A stretch of DNA of 64,000 bases, taken from Thiomonas arsenitoxydans. Lineage in GTDB: Bacteria; Pseudomonadota; Gammaproteobacteria; Burkholderiales; Burkholderiaceae_C. Of this stretch, positions 45,033 to 55,884 are shown piece after piece (position 1 is the first letter of the stretch; each line of letters begins with the position of its first letter). Below the pieces are notes generated by a model. That model was not told where the DNA came from and made no database searches. It saw only the letters and a list, made by a program, of their open reading frames with translations. Made by a program: the position numbers and the translations under genes. The stretch covers positions 2,170,001 to 2,234,000 of the forward strand of contig NC_014145.1 in assembly GCF_000253115.1 (NCBI RefSeq), read 5' to 3'.

Positions 45033-45204
45033 AAGAGGGCGTGAGAGGCTTACGAAAGGTACGCCGTCCTGTCAGGACGTATGGCTTGTGACGTTTGGTG
45101 AACCCGGCTTGCCTGCGGCGATTGGCTGGCTAATGTTCAAAACAAAATCAGTCTGTGCGAATGTCCGCATGGACCCGCCAGACTTCTCTTCTTTCTGACG
45201 CATC

Positions 45205-45387
45205 ATGGGAACCAAAATCTATCTGACCGGACTTGGAATTCTGCTCATTGTCTGCTTGTCCGTCGGCTTTTACATGGGCTACAGCCATGTCTTCGCACCC
45301 GGGGCCTACAGCGTGCCCGATCAGGGCATCGCACAGGTTCCCCCAAGCCCGATCAGCGCGGCGAGCCACGCCGCACCTCAAAGCTGA
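45205..45387 (+). CDS. Small single-pass membrane protein, uncharacterised
   Basis: 60 residues: one hydrophobic helix (YLTGLGILLIVCLSVGFYMG) and a short Pro/Ser/Ala-rich tail. No ribosome site is obvious, and no family is known to me. It ends 3 bp before the convergent cysM stop. The strong helix and lack of an overlapping gene make it a plausible real gene. Confidence 0.45.
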   Translation: MGTKIYLTGLGILLIVCLSVGFYMGYSHVFAPGAYSVPDQGIAQVPPSPISAASHAAPQS

Positions 45388-45390
45388 TCG

Positions 45391-46293
45391 TCAAGCCGGA
45401 AACACCCCGGTGCTCAGATAGCGGTCGCCGCGATCGCAGACGATGAACACGATGGTGGCGTTTTCCACTTCGCGGGCAATGCGCAGAGCCACTTCGCAGG
45501 CGCCGGCCGCGCTGATGCCGCAGAACAGCCCCTCCTCGCGGGCGAGCTTGCGCGCCATGTTCTCTGCCGCGGCCTGGCTGACGTACTCCAGCCGATCCAC
45601 CCGCTGCGGTTCGTAGATCTTGGGCAGGTATTCCTGCGGCCATTTACGGATGCCGGGAATGCGCGAACCTTCCTCCGGCTGCGCGCCGATGATCTGCACC
45701 GACGGGTTCTGCTCCTTGAGAAAGTGCGACACCCCGGTAATGGTGCCGGTCGTGCCCATGGCGCTGACGAAGTGGGTGATGCGCCCTTTTGTGTCACGCC
45801 AGATCTCGGGGCCGGTGGTCTCGAAATGCGCCCGCGGATTGTCGGCATTGGCGAACTGATCGAGCATCAGACCCTTGCCATCGCGCTGCATCTGCTCGGC
45901 CAGATCGCGGGCGTATTCCATGCCGCCGCTCTTGGGGGTGAGCAGCAACTCGGCGCCGAAGGCTTTCATGGTCTGGGCGCGCTCGATACTGAGGTCTTCG
46001 GGCATGATGAGCACCATGCGATAACCCAAAATGGCGGCGGCCATCGCCAGGGCGATGCCGGTATTGCCCGAGGTGGCCTCGATCAACGTGTCGCCGGGTT
46101 TGATGGCGCCGCGCTCCTGCGCGTGGCGAATCATGGAAATCGCCGCCCGGTCTTTCACCGATCCGGCCGGGTTGTTGCCTTCGAGCTTGCCCAGGATCAG
46201 GTTGCCGCGCCGCGCATTGTCGGCGCCGGGGATGCGCTGCAACTGCACCAGCGGGGTGTTGCCGATCACCTGGTCGATGGTGAGGTAGGACAT
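45391..46293 (-). CDS. cysM: Cysteine synthase B (O-acetylserine sulfhydrylase)
   Basis: 300 residues, PLP-dependent fold type II. Schiff-base Lys47 in NNPAGSVKDRAAI, phosphate-binding loop SAMGTTGTITG, and substrate loop EATSGNTGIALA. CysM-type insertions MLDQFANADNPRAHFETTGP and EEGSRIPGIRKWPQEYLPKI distinguish it from CysK. It makes cysteine from O-acetylserine with sulfide or thiosulfate, which fits a sulfur-metabolising host. Confidence 0.95.
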   Translation of the reverse strand: MSYLTIDQVIGNTPLVQLQRIPGADNARRGNLILGKLEGNNPAGSVKDRAAISMIRHAQERGAIKPGDTLIEATSGNTGIALAMAAAILGYRMVLIMPEDLSIERAQTMKAFGAELLLTPKSGGMEYARDLAEQMQRDGKGLMLDQFANADNPRAHFETTGPEIWRDTKGRITHFVSAMGTTGTITGVSHFLKEQNPSVQIIGAQPEEGSRIPGIRKWPQEYLPKIYEPQRVDRLEYVSQAAAENMARKLAREEGLFCGISAAGACEVALRIAREVENATIVFIVCDRGDRYLSTGVFPA

Positions 46294-46361
46294 GGAAGTC
46301 TCCTGAAAGTGTCAGCGGAAATCAGCGGCGGGCAGGCGGTTTGCGGGCAGCTTGGGCCGCC

Positions 46362-47582
46362 TCAGTTCAGGCCGGCCTTGCCCGGCAGATCGAGGGCGGA
46401 GAGATCCATCGCCGCCTCGCGCCAATGGCGCTGTGCCTGGTCTTCGCGCTCGATGCCTTCGAGCAGTTGCGCCAGCGCGGCATGAATCTGCCCGCGCAAA
46501 CGCCTTTCGTCATCACTGCAAGACTGGATGGCCTTTTGCAGATGCTGCTGCGCCTTGCCCCAGAGCTGCATTTCGGCACAAGCCGCGCCCGCGGTGAAAT
46601 ACGCCTGCGCCTCTTGCGGCCAGCGGCCCAGCCACTGCTCGGTCTGGGCGACAAAACCGGCGTCAATGCCCGTCAGCATGGCGCGCAGGCTCGGCATGAA
46701 CAGACCCGGCTCGGCGTGCGGGCGGCTGAGCGCGTCGATCAGCAGTTGCCGCGCTTCGCCGACTTCACCGGCCGCGGCGAAGCCTCGGGCGGCCGCAATC
46801 ACGAGGGTGGGGTCGGTGCGCTCCTGCGCGGTCAGCCGATGCCAGGTCGTGCGCAGGGCCTGCGGGTCGTCGCCTGCCTGTCGCAACAGCCCGGTGGCTG
46901 CGGTATGCAGCATGGCCTGCGCGGCTGCGGGATGCAGCGCGCCGTGTTTCAGCAGAGTGCGCGCCAGCCGCAGCACGGCAGCGTGATCGCCCACCTTGCG
47001 CGCGGCCTGCAGCTCGATGCGCAGCGCGTGGGTGCGCCGCTGCACCCCGGCGGGCAGCGAGCGCAGTTGGGCCAGCGCTTCGCGCGGCTGCTTGGCGTCG
47101 AGCTGCCACTGCGCCTTCAGCAGCGCACCGGCATCGCGGGCCGGTTGCGGCAGTTGTTCCAGATAGGCGTCGCGCCGGTCATAGGCCTGGAGTTGCTGCG
47201 CCGACTGCGCCGCGGTCATCAGCGCTGCGGGAGCGAAATCGGTGAACTCGGCCGCGCGCTGCGCCGCGCGCTCGGCCCTGCGAAAGCGGCCGCCGAAATA
47301 GTCGAACATGCCGTTGTGCAAGGCCTGCGCGGCCAGTCGCATCCGCCGCCGCGCCCGGAACTCTGCCGCCGCCTGCGGCATGCCCAGCAGCAGTGACAGA
47401 CCGCGCAGCACCAGGTAGAACACCACGAAAGCCAGCAGCAGCAACAAGACCGCGAAGTTGAGCGACACATCCACCCGCCAGGGGGGCAGCAGCACGGCGA
47501 CGTTGCCAGTATTGAGGGTCGTGCCCAGGGCCAGCAGCACGGCGGCCGCGGCCAGAATCAGCACCCAGATCAGCCAGCGCAT
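46362..47582 (-). CDS. hemY: HemY-type heme biosynthesis-associated membrane TPR protein
   Basis: 406 residues with two N-terminal membrane helices (LIWVLILAAAAVLLALG; LNFAVLLLLLAFVVFYLVL) followed by a HemY_N domain and TPR-like helices to the C-terminus. Such proteins follow hemX in many gamma- and betaproteobacteria. Despite the name it is not the Bacillus protoporphyrinogen oxidase. Its start touches the hemX stop (1-bp overlap). Exact role unknown. Confidence 0.88.
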   Translation of the reverse strand: MRWLIWVLILAAAAVLLALGTTLNTGNVAVLLPPWRVDVSLNFAVLLLLLAFVVFYLVLRGLSLLLGMPQAAAEFRARRRMRLAAQALHNGMFDYFGGRFRRAERAAQRAAEFTDFAPAALMTAAQSAQQLQAYDRRDAYLEQLPQPARDAGALLKAQWQLDAKQPREALAQLRSLPAGVQRRTHALRIELQAARKVGDHAAVLRLARTLLKHGALHPAAAQAMLHTAATGLLRQAGDDPQALRTTWHRLTAQERTDPTLVIAAARGFAAAGEVGEARQLLIDALSRPHAEPGLFMPSLRAMLTGIDAGFVAQTEQWLGRWPQEAQAYFTAGAACAEMQLWGKAQQHLQKAIQSCSDDERRLRGQIHAALAQLLEGIEREDQAQRHWREAAMDLSALDLPGKAGLN

Positions 47583-48733
47583 CAGGGGGCTCCGCTATCC
47601 AGCGTGGAGAGCACGGCCAGCGACTCCAGATTGGCTGCGGGATTGGCCGAGAGGTCGAGCTGGGCGGCCTGACGGGCGAGCGACAGCGCCTGCACCATGC
47701 GCGGCTGGCGCTTGTCGAAATAGGTTTTCAGCGCTTCATCGATGCCTCGCATATCGCTGCGATACGCCACCGCATTGCGCGAAAGCAGATCGAGACGGGC
47801 ATTGAGGATGCGCAGTTTGAGATTCTCGCGCAGGAATTCGCCCTGCTGCGGCGAAGCCAGCAAAGCATCGCGCGAGCCCACGCGGGTGATGCCGAACAAC
47901 TGCACCAGCGAGGCGCGAAAGCGCTCGAACCAGTCGCCCAGCCACGGCGCCCAGCGCGGGCCTGCGGCCGACGCCGGGGCCACGGGCGGGGTGCCCGGTG
48001 CGCTGGCGCCGTGGGCCGGTCCCGCCGCCGAAACCAGCCGCAAACTATCCACCAGCGCGGCCAGATCGTTGAGTTTGTGCGCGGCTGCGGCGATGTCGGG
48101 CGTGACGGCGCTGCGCAGCCGCGTCAGGTCGGACTGCACCGCGCGGCGCAGGATTTGCGCCTTGGGATTGGGCGAGCGCGCCAGTCGCGCATCGGCGCTT
48201 TGCAGGGTGGCGATGAGCGGCTGCACATTGCCGATCAGCTGGGCCTGCTGCTGCGCCAGGGCGATGAGCTGACCGGTTTCGGACAGGCGGGCCTGATCGC
48301 GGGTCTTGGCAAAGTCTGCATACAACGTCTCCAGCGCCTGACGCTGCGCCGCGAAGTCTTGCTGGCGCGATTCGAGCACCGCGAGCCGCGTCGTGAGATC
48401 GCGCACCGAATCGTTGGCCTGTTTGGTCAGGGTCTTGGCCTCGATGGCATCGGTCGTTGCGGTTTGCAGGCGCTGCGCAATTTCCGCCTGGGTGGCATAC
48501 AGGCGGTTGTTCAGCCACCACGCCATCGCCACCAGAGCGACGACGAGGGCAACGAGAACCGGCCAGACCCAGCGGGCGCCCGGCAGGCCGACAGGCGCCG
48601 ACTTCGTCAGTTCCGCCGATGGTGGCATGGCCGCAGGCTCAGGAGAAGCTGCAGCCGAAGCAGCAACCTGCGCAGCCGCAGGCGCTTGCGCCGGAGAAGG
48701 CTCTGCCTCGGGAAGGGTGCTGGGCTCAGTCAT
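47582..48733 (-). CDS. hemX: HemX-type membrane protein (uroporphyrinogen-III C-methyltransferase-like)
   Basis: 383 residues: Pro/Ala-rich cytosolic N-terminus, one membrane helix (WVWPVLVALVVALVAMAWWL), then a long coiled-coil (about 85-200) and a C-terminal helical domain with FRASLVQLFGITRVG. The family is annotated as HemX from its place between hemD and hemY, but methyltransferase residues are absent. It lies 9 bp after hemD and overlaps hemY by 1 bp. Confidence 0.88.
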   Translation of the reverse strand: MTEPSTLPEAEPSPAQAPAAAQVAASAAASPEPAAMPPSAELTKSAPVGLPGARWVWPVLVALVVALVAMAWWLNNRLYATQAEIAQRLQTATTDAIEAKTLTKQANDSVRDLTTRLAVLESRQQDFAAQRQALETLYADFAKTRDQARLSETGQLIALAQQQAQLIGNVQPLIATLQSADARLARSPNPKAQILRRAVQSDLTRLRSAVTPDIAAAAHKLNDLAALVDSLRLVSAAGPAHGASAPGTPPVAPASAAGPRWAPWLGDWFERFRASLVQLFGITRVGSRDALLASPQQGEFLRENLKLRILNARLDLLSRNAVAYRSDMRGIDEALKTYFDKRQPRMVQALSLARQAAQLDLSANPAANLESLAVLSTLDSGAP

Positions 48734-48742
48734 GCGGGCATT

Positions 48743-49750
48743 CTAGGAGTCTGTCAGGCTCGGGGCTGAGGCCAGACGATGCAAAGTGGACAGCACCTCT
48801 TCAAGCGGCGCGCGGGTCAGTTCCACCCGCCCGAAGCCTGCTTCGCTCAAGGCGCTGGCGATGCGCGGGTGGATGGCCAGCGCTCGCTGCGGGTGCAGCA
48901 CGGCTGCGTCCAGCCCGGCCGGTTCGAGCAAGCGCTGCAGGTTATGCACGGCCTCAGTCGAGGAAAACAGCCACCAGCCGCCGCTACCCAGCGCAGTCTG
49001 CAGCAACGCCGCGGTCTGCGCGTTGTATTCGGGTGCCAGCCGACTGTAGGCCTCGATGACTTTAACCTTGGCGCCCGCCGCTTCGAGCTTGCGTTGCAGC
49101 AGGTCGCGGCCCGGCCCGCCCCGGAAGATCAGCGCATGGCGCCCGGCCCACGGAAAAGACGCCACCGGCCCCGGGGCGAAAGCGAGTTGCAGCGCGTTCC
49201 ACAAGGCCTCGGAGTCGCCCTCGCCGCCCGGCTCATCGCCTCTCAAGGAAACGCAGGGCCGCCCCCAAGTTTCCTTGACCCCCTCGGGGGGCGGGCTGGG
49301 CGAAGCCCGGCCCTGGGGCGCTCTCAAGAAAACTCCGGGCCGCCCCAAGTTTTCTTGACCCCCTCGGGGGGCGGGCTGGGCGAAGCCCTGCCCTGGGGGC
49401 GCCGCGCCCGGCGCGATGAGCCGCGGCCACGGTACGTCGTCAGGCTGCGCGGTCAAAGCCCGGCGTACCGCGCGCAAGCTGCCCTCGCCGACGACGCCGA
49501 TGGCGCAACGTGCGGGCCAGGGCTGGCGCAGCGCCGCGAACACCGCAGCCACCGCCGTAGGGCTGACGGGAATGGCAAGATCGGTCTGTGGCAAAGCGGC
49601 CAAGGCAGCGTGAAAACGGGGCAGATCGCCCGGCGGGCCGATGTGTTGCAGTGGAAAGTCGAGCATCTGCACACCGGCTGCGGCCAAAATCTCGTGCGCC
49701 CCTCCAGACTGCGAGGACGCCCGGGTGGAGATCAGCGTGGTGTTGAGCAT
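48743..49750 (-). CDS. hemD: Uroporphyrinogen-III synthase with an in-frame repeat insertion
   Basis: Cyclises hydroxymethylbilane to uroporphyrinogen III. Family features: IPVSPTAVAAVFAALRQPWP in the first domain, GRHALIFRGGPGRDLLQRKL and WWLFSSTEAVHNLQRLL in the second. The length of 335 is above the usual 250-280. The excess is about 54 residues, Pro/Gly-rich and low-complexity, encoded by two 81-bp tandem repeats (49240-49401). These keep the frame and join the two domains or a surface loop. Follows hemC by 39 bp. Confidence 0.87.
   Translation of the reverse strand: MLNTTLISTRASSQSGGAHEILAAAGVQMLDFPLQHIGPPGDLPRFHAALAALPQTDLAIPVSPTAVAAVFAALRQPWPARCAIGVVGEGSLRAVRRALTAQPDDVPWPRLIAPGAAPPGQGFAQPAPRGGQENLGRPGVFLRAPQGRASPSPPPEGVKETWGRPCVSLRGDEPGGEGDSEALWNALQLAFAPGPVASFPWAGRHALIFRGGPGRDLLQRKLEAAGAKVKVIEAYSRLAPEYNAQTAALLQTALGSGGWWLFSSTEAVHNLQRLLEPAGLDAAVLHPQRALAIHPRIASALSEAGFGRVELTRAPLEEVLSTLHRLASAPSLTDS
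49240..49401. repeat. Two tandem 81-bp structured repeats inside hemD
   Basis: Units 49240-49320 and 49321-49401 are nearly identical from CCCTCGGGGGGCGGGCTGGG onward. Each contains an inverted repeat: CAAGGAAAC/GTTTCCTTG in unit 1 and CAAGAAAAC/GTTTTCTTG in unit 2, so one base pair changed on both sides (G-C to A-T). A second hairpin is GGGCT-GGGCGA-AGCCC. 81 bp equals 27 codons, so the frame survives. Confidence 0.8.
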
Positions 49751-49789
49751 CGTTGCCCCGCTTTGCCTGGAGCCATCAACCGGGAGAAC

Positions 49790-50743
49790 TCAATGCGAAC
49801 CGAGTTGCGCCAGCAGCGCGTCGGCGCCCTGTTCGCGCAACTGCCGCGCCACCTGCTGCCCCAGCGCCTCGGCCTGCGCCAGATCGGTGACGCGCCCACG
49901 CTGCTGCGCGTGCAGCGCCTGGCTGCCATCGGGCAGCCCCAACACGGCGCGCAGATGCATTGCCTCGCCCTCCAATGTGGCATAGGCGCCCATCGGCGTG
50001 GTGCAACTACCGCCCAGCCCCCGCGACACCGCGCGCTCAGCATGGGTGCACAAGGCCGTGGGCGGATGGTTGAGCGCAGCCAGCGCCTGCGCCAGATCGG
50101 GCCGGTCGGCGCGAATTTCGATACCCAGCGCCGCCTGCCCGACAGCCGGGAGCATGTCTTCAGGTTCGATGACAGCGCGCACCCGCTCGCCTAGACCCAG
50201 CCGCTTGAGCCCCGCTGCCGCCAGCAGGATGCCGGCATACTGCCCTTCGTCGAGCTTGCGCAGCCGGGTGTCGAGGTTGCCGCGCAGCGCCTGCACTTTC
50301 AGATGCGGATAGCGCGCGCGCAGTTGCGATTCGCGCCGCAAACTGGAGGTGCCGACCACCGCGCCCGCGGGCAGATCGGCCAGATTGGCGTAATGCGGGC
50401 TGACCCAGGCGTCTCGCGGGTCTTCACGCTCCATCACCGCGGTGAGCGCGAATCCGGTCGGCAGCACCATGGGCACATCCTTGAGCGAATGCACCGCGAG
50501 GTCGGCATGGCCCTGCTCCATGGCCACTTCGAGTTCCTTGACGAACAGCCCCTTGCCGCCGATCTTGGCCAGCGATTTGTCGAGAATCTGGTCGCCCTGC
50601 GTGGTCATGCCGAAAATCCGCACATCGCACTGCGGATACAGCCCCTTGAGCAGATCGCGCACATGCTCGGCCTGCCAAAGCGCCAGACGGCTTTCGCGGG
50701 TGGCAATGACGAGGGACGGTGGGGGAGTGAAAGTGGAAGTCAT
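49790..50743 (-). CDS. hemC: Porphobilinogen deaminase (hydroxymethylbilane synthase)
   Basis: 317 residues. [15 protein letters not shown] begins the protein; [32 protein letters not shown] and [16 protein letters not shown] are the substrate and cofactor-binding segments. Cys247 in GLGGSCTTP anchors the dipyrromethane cofactor. First gene of hemC-hemD-hemX-hemY. Divergent from ppc across about 200 bp. Confidence 0.96.
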   Translation of the reverse strand: MTSTFTPPPSLVIATRESRLALWQAEHVRDLLKGLYPQCDVRIFGMTTQGDQILDKSLAKIGGKGLFVKELEVAMEQGHADLAVHSLKDVPMVLPTGFALTAVMEREDPRDAWVSPHYANLADLPAGAVVGTSSLRRESQLRARYPHLKVQALRGNLDTRLRKLDEGQYAGILLAAAGLKRLGLGERVRAVIEPEDMLPAVGQAALGIEIRADRPDLAQALAALNHPPTALCTHAERAVSRGLGGSCTTPMGAYATLEGEAMHLRAVLGLPDGSQALHAQQRGRVTDLAQAEALGQQVARQLREQGADALLAQLGSH

Positions 50744-50940
50744 CGAATGATTCTAAAGAGCCGGTTCGCGCCGTGGCTGAATTCGGTGCCTGGAAGGCCA
50801 CAGATCGGGGCATTGCAGTTCGATCGGCCTGCGGCAGCGCAATTCCGGAGTCGGTGCGGGCGCGCATCTTGCTTCGTTTTGTCTGGGCGCTGATAGCATC
50901 ACTGCGCCCCAATTTCGTGCCCATTCAACCACTCTTCGCC

Positions 50941-53751
<2,811 letters not shown>

Positions 53752-53757
53752 GGGCAG

Positions 53758-54738
53758 TTACGGGTTCCAGCCGCGCAGCGCCTGCATCGCCGCGTCGTAG
53801 CCGATTTCGATCGATTCTTCGGCGCGGCCGAATTCGAGAAAGCGGATGTCGCCCAGCGGCGGCCGAATGAGCAAGTCGGGCGGCTCGATGCGCAGACGGC
53901 TTTCGGTGATGTGCATTTCCATCACATTCACCGAAGCCAGCAGCACCTCGAACACATTGGGCAGCGGTTCCTCGCGGTCGGCCCAGCGCTCGAACTGATC
54001 TTTGGCCGGGGCGCTCGGGGCTTGCAGGCGCTGCTTGAGATCGGCCATCACCCGCCGATAGTCGGCCACCCAGCGGCCTGCCGGTTCTTCCACCGAAGTT
54101 TCGCTGCGCCGGAGTTTGGGCCGCAGCCGTCGCTTGAGCCGACCGTCCACCACGCCATGATTGAGATCGACCGCAATCACCTGGTCCGCCCCCATGGCAC
54201 GCACCACGCTGATCGGCACCGGGTTGCTCAAGCCCCCGTCCACCAGCACCCGGCCATGCACGCGCACCGGGGTGAACACGCCCGGCACCGCAATGCTGGC
54301 GCGCACCGCCTCGATCACATCGCCTGAGCGCAGCACCACCTCGGCGCCGCTGTGCAGATCGGTGGCAATCGCGGCAAAAGGAATGGACAGCGCCTCGATC
54401 TGCGTCGCCGGCAAATGCTCGCGCACCAGCTCGGTGACCTTGGCGCCGTCGATCAGCCCGGAGCGAGGAAACACCACGTCGAAAAACGACAGGGTCTTGC
54501 GCCAGTCGAAGGTCTTGAACGTGGCCTCCAGCCCGTCGGTGCGCCCCGCTGCGGCAATGGCGCCAACCAGCGCGCCGATGCTGCACCCGGCGATGAAATC
54601 GATGCGCACGCCGGCATCGGCCAAGGCCCGCAGCACACCCAGGTGCGCCATGCCGCGCGCGGCGCCGCCGCCCAGCGCCAAGCCGAGCCGGGGTCTTGGC
54701 GCCGAGGTCGAAGGCTTGGAGACAGGCGCTGTTTGCAT
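53758..54738 (-). CDS. Patatin-like phospholipase family protein (RssA-like)
   Basis: 326 residues. Oxyanion motif LGGGAARGMAHLG, nucleophile elbow GCSIGAL (G-x-S-x-G, Ser near residue 53) and catalytic VDGGLSNPVP form the Ser-Asp dyad of patatins. A C-terminal extension of about 100 residues is not conserved in motif terms. No signal peptide. Substrate unknown; related proteins act on membrane lipids. It is convergent with ppc, 7 bp apart. Confidence 0.87.
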   Translation of the reverse strand: MQTAPVSKPSTSAPRPRLGLALGGGAARGMAHLGVLRALADAGVRIDFIAGCSIGALVGAIAAAGRTDGLEATFKTFDWRKTLSFFDVVFPRSGLIDGAKVTELVREHLPATQIEALSIPFAAIATDLHSGAEVVLRSGDVIEAVRASIAVPGVFTPVRVHGRVLVDGGLSNPVPISVVRAMGADQVIAVDLNHGVVDGRLKRRLRPKLRRSETSVEEPAGRWVADYRRVMADLKQRLQAPSAPAKDQFERWADREEPLPNVFEVLLASVNVMEMHITESRLRIEPPDLLIRPPLGDIRFLEFGRAEESIEIGYDAAMQALRGWNP

Positions 54739-54841
54739 GGCGAAAGCATAAGTCCAGCGCTATGGGTGCGCTAAGACTGGCTCCCTAGAGTTCTTCTCAC
54801 GCCAAACCGGCGTTTGTTCAACTTCTTCAGGGAGCTTCATC

Positions 54842-55177
54842 ATGAAAATTCGCCAATCCATCCTCATCGCCACGCTCGCACTCGCTTCGGCGGCAGCCGG
54901 GGTCAGCGCTTTCGCCTCGAATGACGGGGGCAACGACGCCCGCATCATCCCCAACGCCAAGATCAGCCTGAGCCAGGCCGTCACCGCAGCCGAGCAGCAT
55001 GTGGGCGGCACGGCCTCCAAGGCCGAAGTCGAGCAGCACGCGGGCAAGGCGGTGTATGACGTGGAAGTGGTCAAAGGCGCGCAGGTGTTCGACGTGAAGA
55101 TCAGCCCGGATCAAGGCACGGTCATCGCCTCGACCCAAGACCGTAACGATCACGACGACCACGATCAGCAGGACTGA
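54842..55177 (+). CDS. Secreted PepSY-domain protein
   Basis: 111 residues: signal peptide (IRQSILIATLALASAAAGVSA), then one PepSY domain (AKISLSQAVTAAEQHVGG, AVYDVEVVKGAQVFDVKISP), ending in an Asp/His-rich tail DRNDHDDHDQQD that could bind a metal. PepSY proteins may modulate peptidases or neighbouring sensor kinases. AGGGAG lies upstream of the ATG by about 8 bp. A terminator follows. Confidence 0.87.
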   Translation: MKIRQSILIATLALASAAAGVSAFASNDGGNDARIIPNAKISLSQAVTAAEQHVGGTASKAEVEQHAGKAVYDVEVVKGAQVFDVKISPDQGTVIASTQDRNDHDDHDQQD

Positions 55178-55185
55178 TCGCTGCA

Positions 55186-55240
55186 ACCGCCTCCTTTCAT
55201 CCGGAAGCCCTCCGGGTGTCGCGGAGGCGGTGTTGTTTTG
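55186..55240 (+). terminator. Rho-independent terminator after the PepSY gene
   Basis: ACCGCCTCC (55186-55194) pairs with GGAGGCGGT (55223-55231) and is followed by a T-rich tract. A small inner hairpin (TCCGGAAGCCCTCCGGG) sits in the loop. Confidence 0.75.
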
Positions 55241-55266
55241 CAAACCCACTAAAACACCGCCACGCC

Positions 55267-55884
55267 ATGCTGCATTTCCCTGCTTTCTGGAATGACCTCA
55301 ATCTGGGGCTCTACACCCATTGGGCCGCCCACGGCACAGCGTCACAAGCCAGCATCGACGTGGCGCTGTTCTTTGCGGAATACGCCATCTACGCCGCGCC
55401 CCTGCTGTTGATCTGGGGCTGGCTGCGCCACCCGGACGCGCTGCGCCCGCCGCTGCTGCAAGCCGCGGTGGCGGCCCTCGTGGCGCTGGGCATCAATCAA
55501 CTCATCGGGCTGGTGGTATTCGAGCCGCGCCCCTTCGCCCTCGGCGTCGGCCCTGCGCTGCTGGCGCATGCGCCCGACAGCGGCTTTCCCAGCGATCACC
55601 TCACCGTCATCGCTTCGGCCGCGGCGAGCCTGCTCTTCACGCCGACATGGCGCAGAGCCGGTCTGCTGCTGGCACTGCTGGGCCTGCCTGTAGCCTGGGC
55701 GCGGGTGTATCTCGGCGTGCATTGGCCGCTGGACATGGCGGGCGCCGCGCTGGTGGGATTGTTGGCCGCGCTCGTCGTCCATCTGGCGCGGCATCGTCTG
55801 CTGGAGCCCGCCATGCCCTTGCTCACGGGCCTCTATCGCAAACTGTTCGCACCGGCCATTCGTCAAGGCTGGGTTTTACGATGA
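55267..55884 (+). CDS. PAP2 family phosphatase, BcrC-like
   Basis: 205-residue membrane protein with the three PAP2 motifs: VFEPRPFALG (degenerate KX6RP), GFPSDHLTV (PSxH) and RVYLGVHWPLDMAG. Five to six helices. Best matched by undecaprenyl-pyrophosphate phosphatases of the BcrC type, which recycle the cell-wall lipid carrier and give bacitracin tolerance. Start ATG at 55267 chosen over an open extension to 55216. The stop overlaps the next ATG by 4 bp, coupling it to the RND efflux operon. Confidence 0.87.
   Translation: MLHFPAFWNDLNLGLYTHWAAHGTASQASIDVALFFAEYAIYAAPLLLIWGWLRHPDALRPPLLQAAVAALVALGINQLIGLVVFEPRPFALGVGPALLAHAPDSGFPSDHLTVIASAAASLLFTPTWRRAGLLLALLGLPVAWARVYLGVHWPLDMAGAALVGLLAALVVHLARHRLLEPAMPLLTGLYRKLFAPAIRQGWVLR

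Noticed and set aside
49240..49401. CRISPR-like array in hemD
   Set aside because: Only two contiguous units with no spacers; the pattern is a tandem structured repeat.
50773..50940. N-terminal extension of ppc
   Set aside because: Not similar to the family and overlapping the hemC/ppc promoter region; the ATG at 50941 gives a normal protein.
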